A DNA stretch of 7,196 nt from CAYVSF01 sp046482855. GTDB lineage: Bacteria > Bacteroidota > Bacteroidia > Bacteroidales > UBA12077. Position 1 is the stretch's first letter. Each line of letters begins with the position of its first letter. A program made the position numbers and the translations under genes. The notes beneath the pieces are model-generated. The model had not been told where the DNA came from, did not search any database, and was given only the letters and a program-made list of their open reading frames with translations. The stretch covers positions 1 through 7,196 of the forward strand of contig JAWOEH010000181.1 in NCBI GenBank assembly GCA_046482855.1, in the 5' to 3' direction. Positions 1 through 4,730 of this stretch are shown in pieces.

Positions 1-486
1 ATCATAAAAAGAAAGAAGCTCTCTAATCTCTAACTCTACTAATTCCAACAACTCTTCGTCATCCACAAGGTCAACCTTGTTCATAAACACAACAATTCTT
101 GGTACACCAACCTGACGTCCAAGAAGGATGTGCTCACGAGTTTGAGGCATTGGCCCATCTGTCGCAGCAACAACCAAAATTGCACCATCCATCTGAGCAG
201 CTCCCGTTACCATGTTCTTAACATAGTCGGCGTGACCTGGACAGTCAACGTGTGCATAGTGACGATTATCAGTTTCGTACTCAATGTGAGACGTGTTAAT
301 AGTAATACCACGCTCTTTTTCCTCCGGAGCGTTGTCGATTGTATCAAAATCACGAGATTCAGCATAACCTTTCTTGTGAAGTACAGCTGCGATAGCTGCA
401 GTCAAAGTTGTTTTACCGTGATCGACGTGACCGATTGTTCCAATGTTTACGTGTGGTTTGGAACGATTAAATGTTTCCTTAGCCAT
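1..486 (-). CDS. tuf: Elongation factor Tu (EF-Tu), N-terminal 162 codons, 3' end beyond the window
   Basis: EF-Tu is the cytoplasmic GTPase that carries aminoacyl-tRNA to the ribosomal A site. Translating the minus strand from the ATG at 486 gives an open frame to base 1, starting MAKETFNRSKPHVNIGTIGH. The GTP-binding motifs appear in order: P-loop GHVDHGKT at residues 19-26, switch I GITIN at about 60-64, DCPGH at 81-85 and NKVD at 136-139. Only the G domain is present; the family is about 395 residues, so domains 2 and 3 lie to the left. It is the last visible gene of an operon that begins with four tRNAs, 100 bases downstream of the last one. No Shine-Dalgarno site precedes the ATG; instead the leader is A-rich, as in strongly expressed Bacteroidota genes. 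The identification is essentially certain. Confidence 0.98.
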   Translation of the reverse strand, partial: MAKETFNRSKPHVNIGTIGHVDHGKTTLTAAIAAVLHKKGYAESRDFDTIDNAPEEKERGITINTSHIEYETDNRHYAHVDCPGHADYVKNMVTGAAQMDGAILVVAATDGPMPQTREHILLGRQVGVPRIVVFMNKVDLVDDEELLELVELEIRELLSFYD

Positions 487-500
487 TTTTTATTTGTTAC
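487..500 (-). promoter_or_regulatory. A-rich translation leader of tuf, no Shine-Dalgarno
   Basis: Read on the minus strand, the bases just before the tuf ATG are AACAAGTAACAAATAAAAA, with no purine run complementary to the 16S rRNA tail. Bacteroidota commonly start translation from unstructured A-rich leaders of this kind. That it works as the initiation signal here is inferred from position and composition. Confidence 0.5.
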
Positions 501-586
501 TTGTTAATATACTATTTAAAAAACCTACCTTTAAAATATGCGAAATTTCACCCATTTTCACGAGTGAATAGTCACATAAACTTTCG

Positions 587-658
587 AGCCAATGACGAGA
601 ATTGAACTCGTGACCTCTTCCTTACCAAGGAAGCGCTCTACCCCTGAGCTACACCGGC
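587..658 (-). tRNA. thrT: tRNA-Thr, anticodon GGT
   Basis: The minus strand folds into a full cloverleaf. The acceptor GCCGGTG pairs with CATTGGC (two G-U pairs), the D arm is GCTC/GAGC, the anticodon stem CTTCC/GGAAG encloses loop TTGGTAA with anticodon GGT, and the T arm ACGAG/CTCGT carries TTCAATT. The discriminator base is T at 587. CCA is not encoded. It reads ACC/ACT codons. This is the last tRNA before tuf, the same place as thrT in the E. coli tufB operon. Confidence 0.97.
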
Positions 659-687
659 ACTGAGTTCGTTTAAAAAGCTAAAATATG

Positions 688-760
688 AGCGGGAGACGAG
701 ACTCGAACTCGCGACCCTCAGCTTGGAAGGCTGACGCTCTACCAACTGAGCTACTCCCGC
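688..760 (-). tRNA. glyT: tRNA-Gly, anticodon TCC
   Basis: On the minus strand the acceptor GCGGGAG pairs with CTCCCGC, the D arm is GCTC/GAGC, and the anticodon stem TCAGC/GCTGA encloses CTTCCAA, giving anticodon TCC for GGA/GGG codons. The T arm GCGAG/CTCGT holds TTCGAGT and includes one G-U pair. CCA is not encoded. It lies 29 bases upstream of tRNA-Thr(GGT) and 15 bases downstream of tRNA-Tyr, so it is part of one transcript. Confidence 0.97.
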
Positions 761-775
761 TTATAAATCTTCTTG

Positions 776-858
776 TGGGGGGAGAAGGATTCGAACCTTC
801 GAAGGTATAAACCAACAGATTTACAGTCTGTCCTCGTTGGCCGCTTGAGTATCCCCCC
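776..858 (-). tRNA. tyrU: tRNA-Tyr, anticodon GTA
   Basis: This is a class II tRNA of 83 bases with a long variable arm, as bacterial tRNA-Tyr requires. The acceptor GGGGGGA pairs with TCCCCCC, the anticodon stem ACAGA/TCTGT encloses CTGTAAA (anticodon GTA), and the T arm GAAGG/CCTTC holds TTCGAAT. The discriminator is A; CCA is not encoded. Leu and Ser tRNAs also have long variable arms, but the GTA anticodon settles the identity. Confidence 0.97.
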
Positions 859-877
859 AATCTAAAGATGTTTTATG

Positions 878-951
878 AGCCGATGGAGGGACTCGAACCC
901 CCGACCTGCTGATTACAAATCAGCTGCTCTAGCCAGCTGAGCTATATCGGC
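878..951 (-). tRNA. thrU: tRNA-Thr, anticodon TGT
   Basis: This is the first gene of the tRNA-tuf operon. The acceptor GCCGATA pairs with CATCGGC apart from an A-C position at its inner end, the D arm is GCTC/GAGC, and the anticodon stem GCTGA/TCAGC encloses TTTGTAA with anticodon TGT for ACA/ACG codons. The T arm GGGGG/CCCTC holds TTCGAGT. CCA is not encoded. It begins about 40 bases downstream of the inferred transcription start and complements the GGT isoacceptor at the other end of the cluster. Confidence 0.96.
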
Positions 952-998
952 CTCTTTAAGTTTTTTTCAGAACGCTGCCTTGTGTCTCAAAGGCGATG

Positions 999-1028
999 CA
1001 AATGTAACCATAAAATCTGTTCTTGCAA
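999..1028 (-). promoter_or_regulatory. Promoter of the tRNA-tuf operon (Bacteroidota type)
   Basis: On the minus strand TACATTTG (1006 to 999) matches the Bacteroidota -7 consensus TAnnTTTG exactly. A TTG (1028 to 1026) lies 19 bases upstream, the preferred -33 spacing. The start point would be near 991, about 40 bases before the first tRNA. No other gene lies between this site and the cluster. Confidence 0.75.
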
Positions 1029-1100
1029 CATTATCGATTGCTTTTTTTGTGCTAAAGTGCAATGTTTATCAAATGTTGCTGATTTTTAACGGCTTATTTT

Positions 1101-1598
1101 TTAAGATTTTTGGAGCGTTTTTTTCAACTCCACCATTTTAATGGCTGTAATTGCCGCTTCGTCGCCTTTGTTACCATGTTTTCCTCCGGCACGATCGAGG
1201 GCTTGTTGTTGGGTATTGGTGGTGAGCAGCCCAAAAATAAAGGGTTTATTGTACTTCATGTTCAATTCGGTAACACCCTGGGTTACGCTGTTGCAAACAA
1301 AGTCGAAATGGCGTGTTTCCCCTTGTATAACACATCCCAAACAAATGATTGCGTCAACATCGGTATATTCGGCCAGATATTGACCTCCCAGCGTTAACTC
1401 AACACTTCCGGGGACATATTTTTTGAGAATATTCTCTTCGCTTGCGCCATGCTTTAAAAGGGTTTTTATGGCTCCCTTTGCCAGAGCATCGGTAACCTCA
1501 CGATTCCATTCAGCCACAACAATACCAAATTTCATTTGTGCTGCAGAACCCACACTTTTTACGTCGTAGTCCGACAGGTTTTTTAAACTTGTTGCCAT
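1101..1598 (-). CDS. ribH: 6,7-dimethyl-8-ribityllumazine synthase
   Basis: RibH condenses 5-amino-6-ribitylamino-uracil with 3,4-dihydroxy-2-butanone 4-phosphate to give lumazine, the penultimate step of riboflavin synthesis, in the cytosol. The 165-residue protein is of normal length and carries the family's landmarks: the aromatic substrate-stacking region EWNREV at 30-35, VPGSVEL at 62-68, GCVIQGETRHFDFV at 88-101 with the catalytic histidine H97, and the phosphate-binding segment RAGGKHGNKGDEAA at 136-149. The ATG at 1598 is chosen because it gives the usual 15-20 residue N-terminal extension; no Shine-Dalgarno precedes it. It lies downstream of the TPR gene on the same strand, but a strong terminator sits between them and I see no good promoter of its own. 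No other rib gene is in the window. Confidence 0.96.
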   Translation of the reverse strand: MATSLKNLSDYDVKSVGSAAQMKFGIVVAEWNREVTDALAKGAIKTLLKHGASEENILKKYVPGSVELTLGGQYLAEYTDVDAIICLGCVIQGETRHFDFVCNSVTQGVTELNMKYNKPFIFGLLTTNTQQQALDRAGGKHGNKGDEAAITAIKMVELKKTLQKS

Positions 1599-1621
1599 AG
1601 TATATTAATTTTATGAACCTA

Positions 1622-1650
1622 TAAAAAAATCCTGACCTAAGCCAGGATTT
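1622..1650 (-). terminator. Intrinsic terminator downstream of the TPR gene, ahead of ribH
   Basis: The minus strand has a perfect 8-bp stem, AAATCCTG (1650-1643) with CAGGATTT (1634-1627), around the 8-base loop GCTTAGGT. A run of seven T (1629-1623) overlaps the end of the stem. It lies 24 bases after the TPR stop and 24 bases before the ribH start, so it either ends the TPR transcript or limits read-through into ribH. The complementary strand has no T tract. Confidence 0.85.
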
Positions 1651-1674
1651 ATTGGAATGTAAGAAAATTACATT

Positions 1675-2364
1675 TTAGTTGTTTTGAAGTGCCTGGGCAC
1701 GTCCTATATGCTTTTCAATATCTTCTGCTTCGGCACTTTCAGGATATTTGTCACGGATCTTTTCATAAAGTTCCAGCGCTTTTTCATAATTAGCCTGTTG
1801 CTCGTATACTAACGCCGATTTCATTAGATAAATAGGAGCGGTAAACTCATTATCAGAAGCATCAATGGCTTTTTCATAAAAACGAAGTCCTTTATCCAGT
1901 TCCTTTAACTCCACATGGGCGTCACCCATGCTTCCCAAGGCTATCGGGTGTAACATTTTATCGTCGGAGTCAAAATTTTCTAGATGAGCAATCGCCTCCT
2001 GGTAGTTCTCCATATGGAGGTAGGAGATGCCTGCATAATACTCGGCCAAGTTTGCTGCTTTTGTAATTCCATAATCTTCAATAATATCGAGAAAGCCCAA
2101 GTTGTTGCCATCGCCATTCAGGGCAAGATTAAACGAGTCCTTTGCAAAGTATTGTTCGGCCATAAATAGCTGTGCTTGTGCGTCCCGCTCAATGGGCTTT
2201 TTGTATTGGCGATACCCCCATACGGCTCCAAATACCAAAATAATGGCTACCACGACTATCGTCAGTGTCTTACTATTGTCTTCAATCAATTGCTCAGTTC
2301 TGCTCAAAGCACTTTCTACCGCTTCAAACTGGTCGTGAGAGGGGGTTGAATTCTTTTTACTCAT
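1675..2364 (-). CDS. Membrane-anchored tetratricopeptide repeat protein, YfgM-like
   Basis: This 229-residue protein has a short hydrophilic cytoplasmic N-terminus, one membrane segment at about residues 33-51 (TLTIVVVAIILVFGAVWGY), and a long extracytoplasmic part rich in helical repeats. TPR-like units can be seen at about 104-137 (YYAGISYLHMENYQEAIAHL), 138-171 (ALGSMGDAHVELKELDKGL) and 177-210 (SALVYEQQANYEKALELYEK). The layout matches the YfgM/TPR_21 family, whose E. coli member binds SecYEG and PpiD and helps hand over secreted proteins. That role is inferred here, because TPR proteins are hard to assign by sequence alone. The ATG at 2364 follows a weak AGGA six bases upstream. It is transcribed divergently from recF and ends just before a strong terminator. 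A generic TPR adaptor is the main alternative. Confidence 0.85.
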   Translation of the reverse strand: MSKKNSTPSHDQFEAVESALSRTEQLIEDNSKTLTIVVVAIILVFGAVWGYRQYKKPIERDAQAQLFMAEQYFAKDSFNLALNGDGNNLGFLDIIEDYGITKAANLAEYYAGISYLHMENYQEAIAHLENFDSDDKMLHPIALGSMGDAHVELKELDKGLRFYEKAIDASDNEFTAPIYLMKSALVYEQQANYEKALELYEKIRDKYPESAEAEDIEKHIGRAQALQNN

Positions 2365-2383
2365 TACGTTTCCTATTAATTAG

Positions 2384-2399
2384 AATCTTTGTAAAAAAT
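2384..2399. repeat. 16-base direct repeat, copy 1 (second copy at 2503-2518)
   Basis: AATCTTTGTAAAAAAT occurs here and again, identical and in the same orientation, at 2503-2518. This copy falls in the leader of the TPR gene and the other lies just before recF, so the pair brackets the divergent promoter region. The motif is AT-rich, so chance is possible. Confidence 0.6.
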
Positions 2400-2408
2400 T
2401 ACCGAACG

Positions 2409-2416
2409 CAAATGTA
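2409..2416 (-). promoter_or_regulatory. Probable -7 promoter element of the TPR gene
   Basis: TACATTTG on the minus strand matches TAnnTTTG exactly and lies within a 12-base string, GCAAATGTAACC on the plus strand, that is identical to the core of the tRNA-tuf promoter. At 19-base spacing the -33 triplet is TTT rather than TTG. The start point would be near 2402, giving a leader of about 38 bases. An AT-rich imperfect inverted repeat (2431-2455) lies immediately upstream and could act as an UP element. Confidence 0.5.
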
Positions 2417-2430
2417 ACCTTTTTAGGATG

Positions 2431-2455
2431 TTTTTAAAACAGTTGTTTAAAAAAA
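2431..2455. repeat. AT-rich imperfect inverted repeat in the recF/TPR divergent region
   Basis: The left arm TTTTTAAAAC and the right arm GTTTAAAAA face each other across AGTT with one unpaired base. The site overlaps the place where the -33 element of the TPR promoter should be. It could be an operator or an UP-like element, or simply AT-rich sequence. There is no T tail placed for a terminator. Confidence 0.35.
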
Positions 2456-2502
2456 TTGTGTGAATTTATTGAAAGATCTTTTCCTAATTGGGGAAAAAGG
2501 TA

Positions 2503-2518
2503 AATCTTTGTAAAAAAT
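2503..2518 (+). promoter_or_regulatory. Repeat copy 2 with possible recF -7 element
   Basis: This is the second copy of the 16-base direct repeat (first copy 2384-2399). Its first eight bases, AATCTTTG, differ from the Bacteroidota -7 consensus TAnnTTTG at one position. A start a few bases after 2510 would place recF's ATG at 2527 on a very short leader. No TTG is found at the expected upstream distance, so this promoter is weak or wrong. Confidence 0.25.
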
Positions 2519-2526
2519 CGCTACCT

Positions 2527-3663
2527 ATGCATCTGGAAAATCTTTCCCTGATAAACTTTAAGAATTACCCCGAAGCTGAGCTTAGTTTCTCAGCTAAAAT
2601 CAATTGTTTTGTGGGGCCTAATGGTGCGGGTAAGACCAATTTGCTCGATGCAATTCATTATTTGTGTATGTGTAAGAGCATGATAAATACAGTCGACTCG
2701 CAGAATGTGAGGGAGGAGGAGGGCTTTTTTGTGGTGCAGGGGAATTTTGAGAAAGAAGCTACGCAACATGCAATATATTGCGGCTTTAAAAAGGGAAAGA
2801 AGAAGCAGTTTAAGCGTAATGACAAGGAGTATGCTAGACTCTCGGAACATATTGGCTTGTTTCCCACGGTTGTCGTTTCTCCTTTAGATATGAACCTGAT
2901 TCTTGATGGAAGCGAGGAACGCCGGAAGTTTATCGACTCCGTTATTAGTCAATATAACCGGAGTTATCTCGAGGCTTTAATCCGCTACAATAAGGCGTTG
3001 GCACAACGTAATAAACTACTTAAGGATATTGCTACTGTTCACCAGTATGATGAGTCGATGTTAGAGATATGGGATGAACAATTGGCGCGCTATGGGACAA
3101 TTATTTACCGGGAAAGAGAAGCATTTGTTGAGCAGCTCATCCCCATTTTTAATTACTATTATAAACATATCTCCTTAGACCGTGAGGAGGTAGGGCTTAC
3201 TTATAAAAGCGATTTACATGAAACACCCTTAGTGCAACTACTCAAAGATCATGTGGCAAAAGACCGGGCACTGCAGTACACTAGTGTGGGGGTACATAAG
3301 GATGACCTGGTACTTTCATTAAAAGAGAGGCCAATAAAAAAGCTGGGTTCACAGGGTCAGCAAAAGTCCTATTTGGTAGCTTTGAAGTTAGCACAGTTTG
3401 ATTTTTTGAAAAAGGTGTCAGCGTTCCCGCCTTTGTTGTTGCTCGATGATGTTTTTGATAAGTTTGATCGTGATCGGGTCAAGCAAATTATGCGTTTGGT
3501 GGCCGATAATCATTTTGGGCAGATCTTTATTACTGATACGCATCCAGGCAGACTGGAGGAGATTCTTGAAGATCTTCCTATAGAATCAAAATTATTCGCT
3601 ATTGATTTGTTAGCAAATATAGAATTACGTAAAACCTATAATCAGGCAAATGAGACGGAATAA
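2527..3663 (+). CDS. recF: DNA replication and repair protein RecF
   Basis: RecF is an SMC-like ATPase that binds DNA at gaps with RecR and helps RecO load RecA. The 378-residue product carries Walker A GPNGAGKT at 30-37, the ABC-type signature GSQGQQKS at 274-281, Walker B LLLLDDVFD at 303-311 and a downstream ITDTH ending at H339. The N-terminus MHLENLSLINFKNY matches the usual RecF start (xLxxLxLxNFRNY). The ATG at 2527 is therefore preferred to an in-frame TTG at 2488, which would add 13 residues not seen in the family and would lie upstream of the possible promoter. The family is usually 355-380 residues, so length is normal. It overlaps the following DUF721 gene by 14 bases, implying one mRNA. 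dnaA, dnaN and gyrB, frequent neighbours elsewhere, are absent. Confidence 0.97.
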   Translation: MHLENLSLINFKNYPEAELSFSAKINCFVGPNGAGKTNLLDAIHYLCMCKSMINTVDSQNVREEEGFFVVQGNFEKEATQHAIYCGFKKGKKKQFKRNDKEYARLSEHIGLFPTVVVSPLDMNLILDGSEERRKFIDSVISQYNRSYLEALIRYNKALAQRNKLLKDIATVHQYDESMLEIWDEQLARYGTIIYREREAFVEQLIPIFNYYYKHISLDREEVGLTYKSDLHETPLVQLLKDHVAKDRALQYTSVGVHKDDLVLSLKERPIKKLGSQGQQKSYLVALKLAQFDFLKKVSAFPPLLLLDDVFDKFDRDRVKQIMRLVADNHFGQIFITDTHPGRLEEILEDLPIESKLFAIDLLANIELRKTYNQANETE

Positions 3664-3940
3664 AACACAATCCATTGACGAATTGGTAAAAGCCTACCTA
3701 AAATCAATGGGTATTGATGAGAAGATGCAAGAGGTGAAGCTGCAGCGGATGTGGCCTGAGATTGTTGGCACTACCATTGCAGGAAAAACCCGGGAGCTGC
3801 GACTTCATAAAGGGGTGCTGTTTATTTATCTCAATTCTTCGGTAGTACGTAATGAATTACACATGATACGGGATCCTTTGACAAAACGAATAAATGAGCA
3901 ATTTGAGGAAAAGTTGATTTATGAGATTGTTGTACGCTAG
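3650..3940 (+). CDS. DUF721 (DciA-like) protein
   Basis: This 96-residue protein is a short version of the DUF721 domain. Its landmarks are an N-terminal helix (IDELVKAYLKSMGID), the conserved tryptophan and glycine in MWPEIVG (W35, G40), and a KH-like half with GVLFIYLNSSVVRNELHMIR followed by a terminal helix. DciA proteins of this family load the replicative helicase DnaB in bacteria that lack DnaC/DnaI. Short DUF721 proteins like this one are common next to recF, but their function is less well established, so the helicase-loader role is inferred. The ATG at 3650 lies inside the end of recF, suggesting translational coupling. Its TAG stop shares a CTAG with the stop of the convergent ndk gene. 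Confidence 0.88.
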   Translation: MRRNKTQSIDELVKAYLKSMGIDEKMQEVKLQRMWPEIVGTTIAGKTRELRLHKGVLFIYLNSSVVRNELHMIRDPLTKRINEQFEEKLIYEIVVR

Positions 3941-4374
3941 TCGAGGCTAACTTCATAGATTTCGGTAGCGGGAAAGAAAAAGCGACTTTCACGTAAGGCA
4001 TTTTCTGCCGAATCGGCTCCATGGACAGCATTTCGCTGCAGCGATTCGGCAAATTCTTTGCGTATCGTTTCGGGAGCAGCTTCCTGGGGGTTGGTTGCAC
4101 CAATGAGTTTGCGAAAGGCTTCTACCGTATTTCCTTCTTTGTGTTCCAGAACCATAACTACAATAGGCCCCGATGCCATAAAGCGGGTTAGGCTTTCGAA
4201 AAAGGGTTTTTCTTTGTGTACTTTATAAAACGATTCCGCCTGCTGTTGCGTTAATTGTGTCTTCTTTAAGGCCCGTATTCGGAAATTGGCCGCACAAATT
4301 TTCTCCAAAATTGCACCGGTTTGGTTTTTGCTTTCGGCACAAGGCTTAATCATGCTAAAGGTAATTGTATCCAT
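3937..4374 (-). CDS. ndk: Nucleoside-diphosphate kinase
   Basis: Ndk transfers the gamma-phosphate between nucleoside tri- and diphosphates through a phosphohistidine and balances the (d)NTP pools. The 145-residue product has normal length and the family's motifs: MIKPCAE at 8-14 with lysine K10, the PFF segment of KEKPFFESL (54-62), SGPIVVMVLE at 68-77, IGATNPQEA at 91-99, and NAVHGADS at 115-122 with the catalytic histidine H118. A cysteine (C12) follows the KP pair, where D or N is most common. The ATG at 4374 gives the standard N-terminus TITFSMIKP. No Shine-Dalgarno and no clear promoter are visible upstream. It runs toward the recF-DUF721 pair and overlaps the DUF721 stop by four bases, with no terminator between. 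Confidence 0.97.
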   Translation of the reverse strand: MDTITFSMIKPCAESKNQTGAILEKICAANFRIRALKKTQLTQQQAESFYKVHKEKPFFESLTRFMASGPIVVMVLEHKEGNTVEAFRKLIGATNPQEAAPETIRKEFAESLQRNAVHGADSAENALRESRFFFPATEIYEVSLD

Positions 4375-4581
4375 TTATTCAGGTTTTGTGTTATAAGGTT
4401 TTGTAAATTTACAGCTGCAAGCCAAAATTGTTCAGTAGAACGGTTTGGCGAGTTTTTGGTATATTCTGTTCTGAAGATAGGAATAATTAATCAAAAAATT
4501 ATATGTTCGTTGTTTTAAATCGCACCTTTTAGCCTGAACTATTTGTGAATTTTATATTATCAATAAATAAAGCTCAGAGCC
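4375..4581. other. Non-coding stretch upstream of ndk, nothing definite
   Basis: This AT-rich interval separates the divergent ndk and DHH genes. I find no ORF with coding character, no tRNA and no intrinsic terminator. On the minus strand TAAATTTA (4411-4404) is one base off the -7 consensus but lacks a TTG at 19 bases. On the plus strand only poor promoter matches occur. The promoters of both flanking genes are expected here but cannot be placed. Confidence 0.5.
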
Positions 4582-4690
4582 TTCCCCATATTATTTACCG
4601 GGGTTGGAGACAGCAATGATTCGGTAAGGAAATTGGAACACAAAGCTGCCCGATAGTTTCACCGACCGGAGGTGCATAAACGATATGGAA
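4582..4690 (+). ncRNA. Candidate structured RNA or 5' leader ahead of the DHH gene
   Basis: This GC-richer block can fold as nested helices. The outer one pairs TTCC-CC-ATAT (4582-4591, two-base bulge) with ATATGGAA (4683-4690). Next, CC plus GGTTGG (4598-4607, two-base bulge) pairs with CCGACC plus GG (4662-4669). Inside, CAGC (4611-4614) pairs with GCTG (4645-4648). A competing 7-bp helix, TTTACCG (4594-4600) with CGGTAAG (4622-4628), suggests an alternative fold. The block ends 40 bases before the DHH start, so a cis-acting leader or riboswitch is possible, as is an independent small RNA. It does not match the riboswitch core motifs I know (TPP, SAM-I, cobalamin, FMN, ydaO, GEMM). Pairings of this size can arise by chance. 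Confidence 0.35.
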
Positions 4691-4730
4691 CGAAATAGTA
4701 ACTAATTTAACAGAAGCATTTGTGGATACG

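Noticed and set aside
130..507. 125-residue plus-strand open frame
   Set aside because: It lies antisense to tuf, whose protein is unmistakable, and has no recognisable domain.
678..860. 60-residue minus-strand open frame
   Set aside because: It spans tRNA-Gly and most of tRNA-Tyr; its sequence is translated tRNA.
1110..1397. Plus-strand frames opposite ribH
   Set aside because: They are antisense shadows of a fully conserved lumazine synthase gene.
3831..4103. 90-residue minus-strand frame across the DUF721/ndk junction
   Set aside because: It runs out of frame through ndk and antisense to DUF721, both clearly real, and it has no start signal or domain.
4321..4518. 65-residue plus-strand frame upstream of the DHH gene
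   Set aside because: It begins antisense to ndk, has low-complexity AT-driven composition and no ribosome site.
4600..4674. Intrinsic terminator from CACC/GGTG or CCCC/GGGG pairings
   Set aside because: No T tract follows either hairpin on either strand.
4582..4690. c-di-GMP (GEMM) riboswitch, suggested by ACACAAAGC
   Set aside because: The string resembles the GEMM ACGCAAAGCC core, but the CACGCACAGGGCAAACC half, the GAAA tetraloop and the receptor are absent.
4685..4705. Tiny ORF (MERNSN) just before the DHH gene
   Set aside because: Six codons with no attenuator hairpin after it and no biased residues; more likely chance than a leader peptide.
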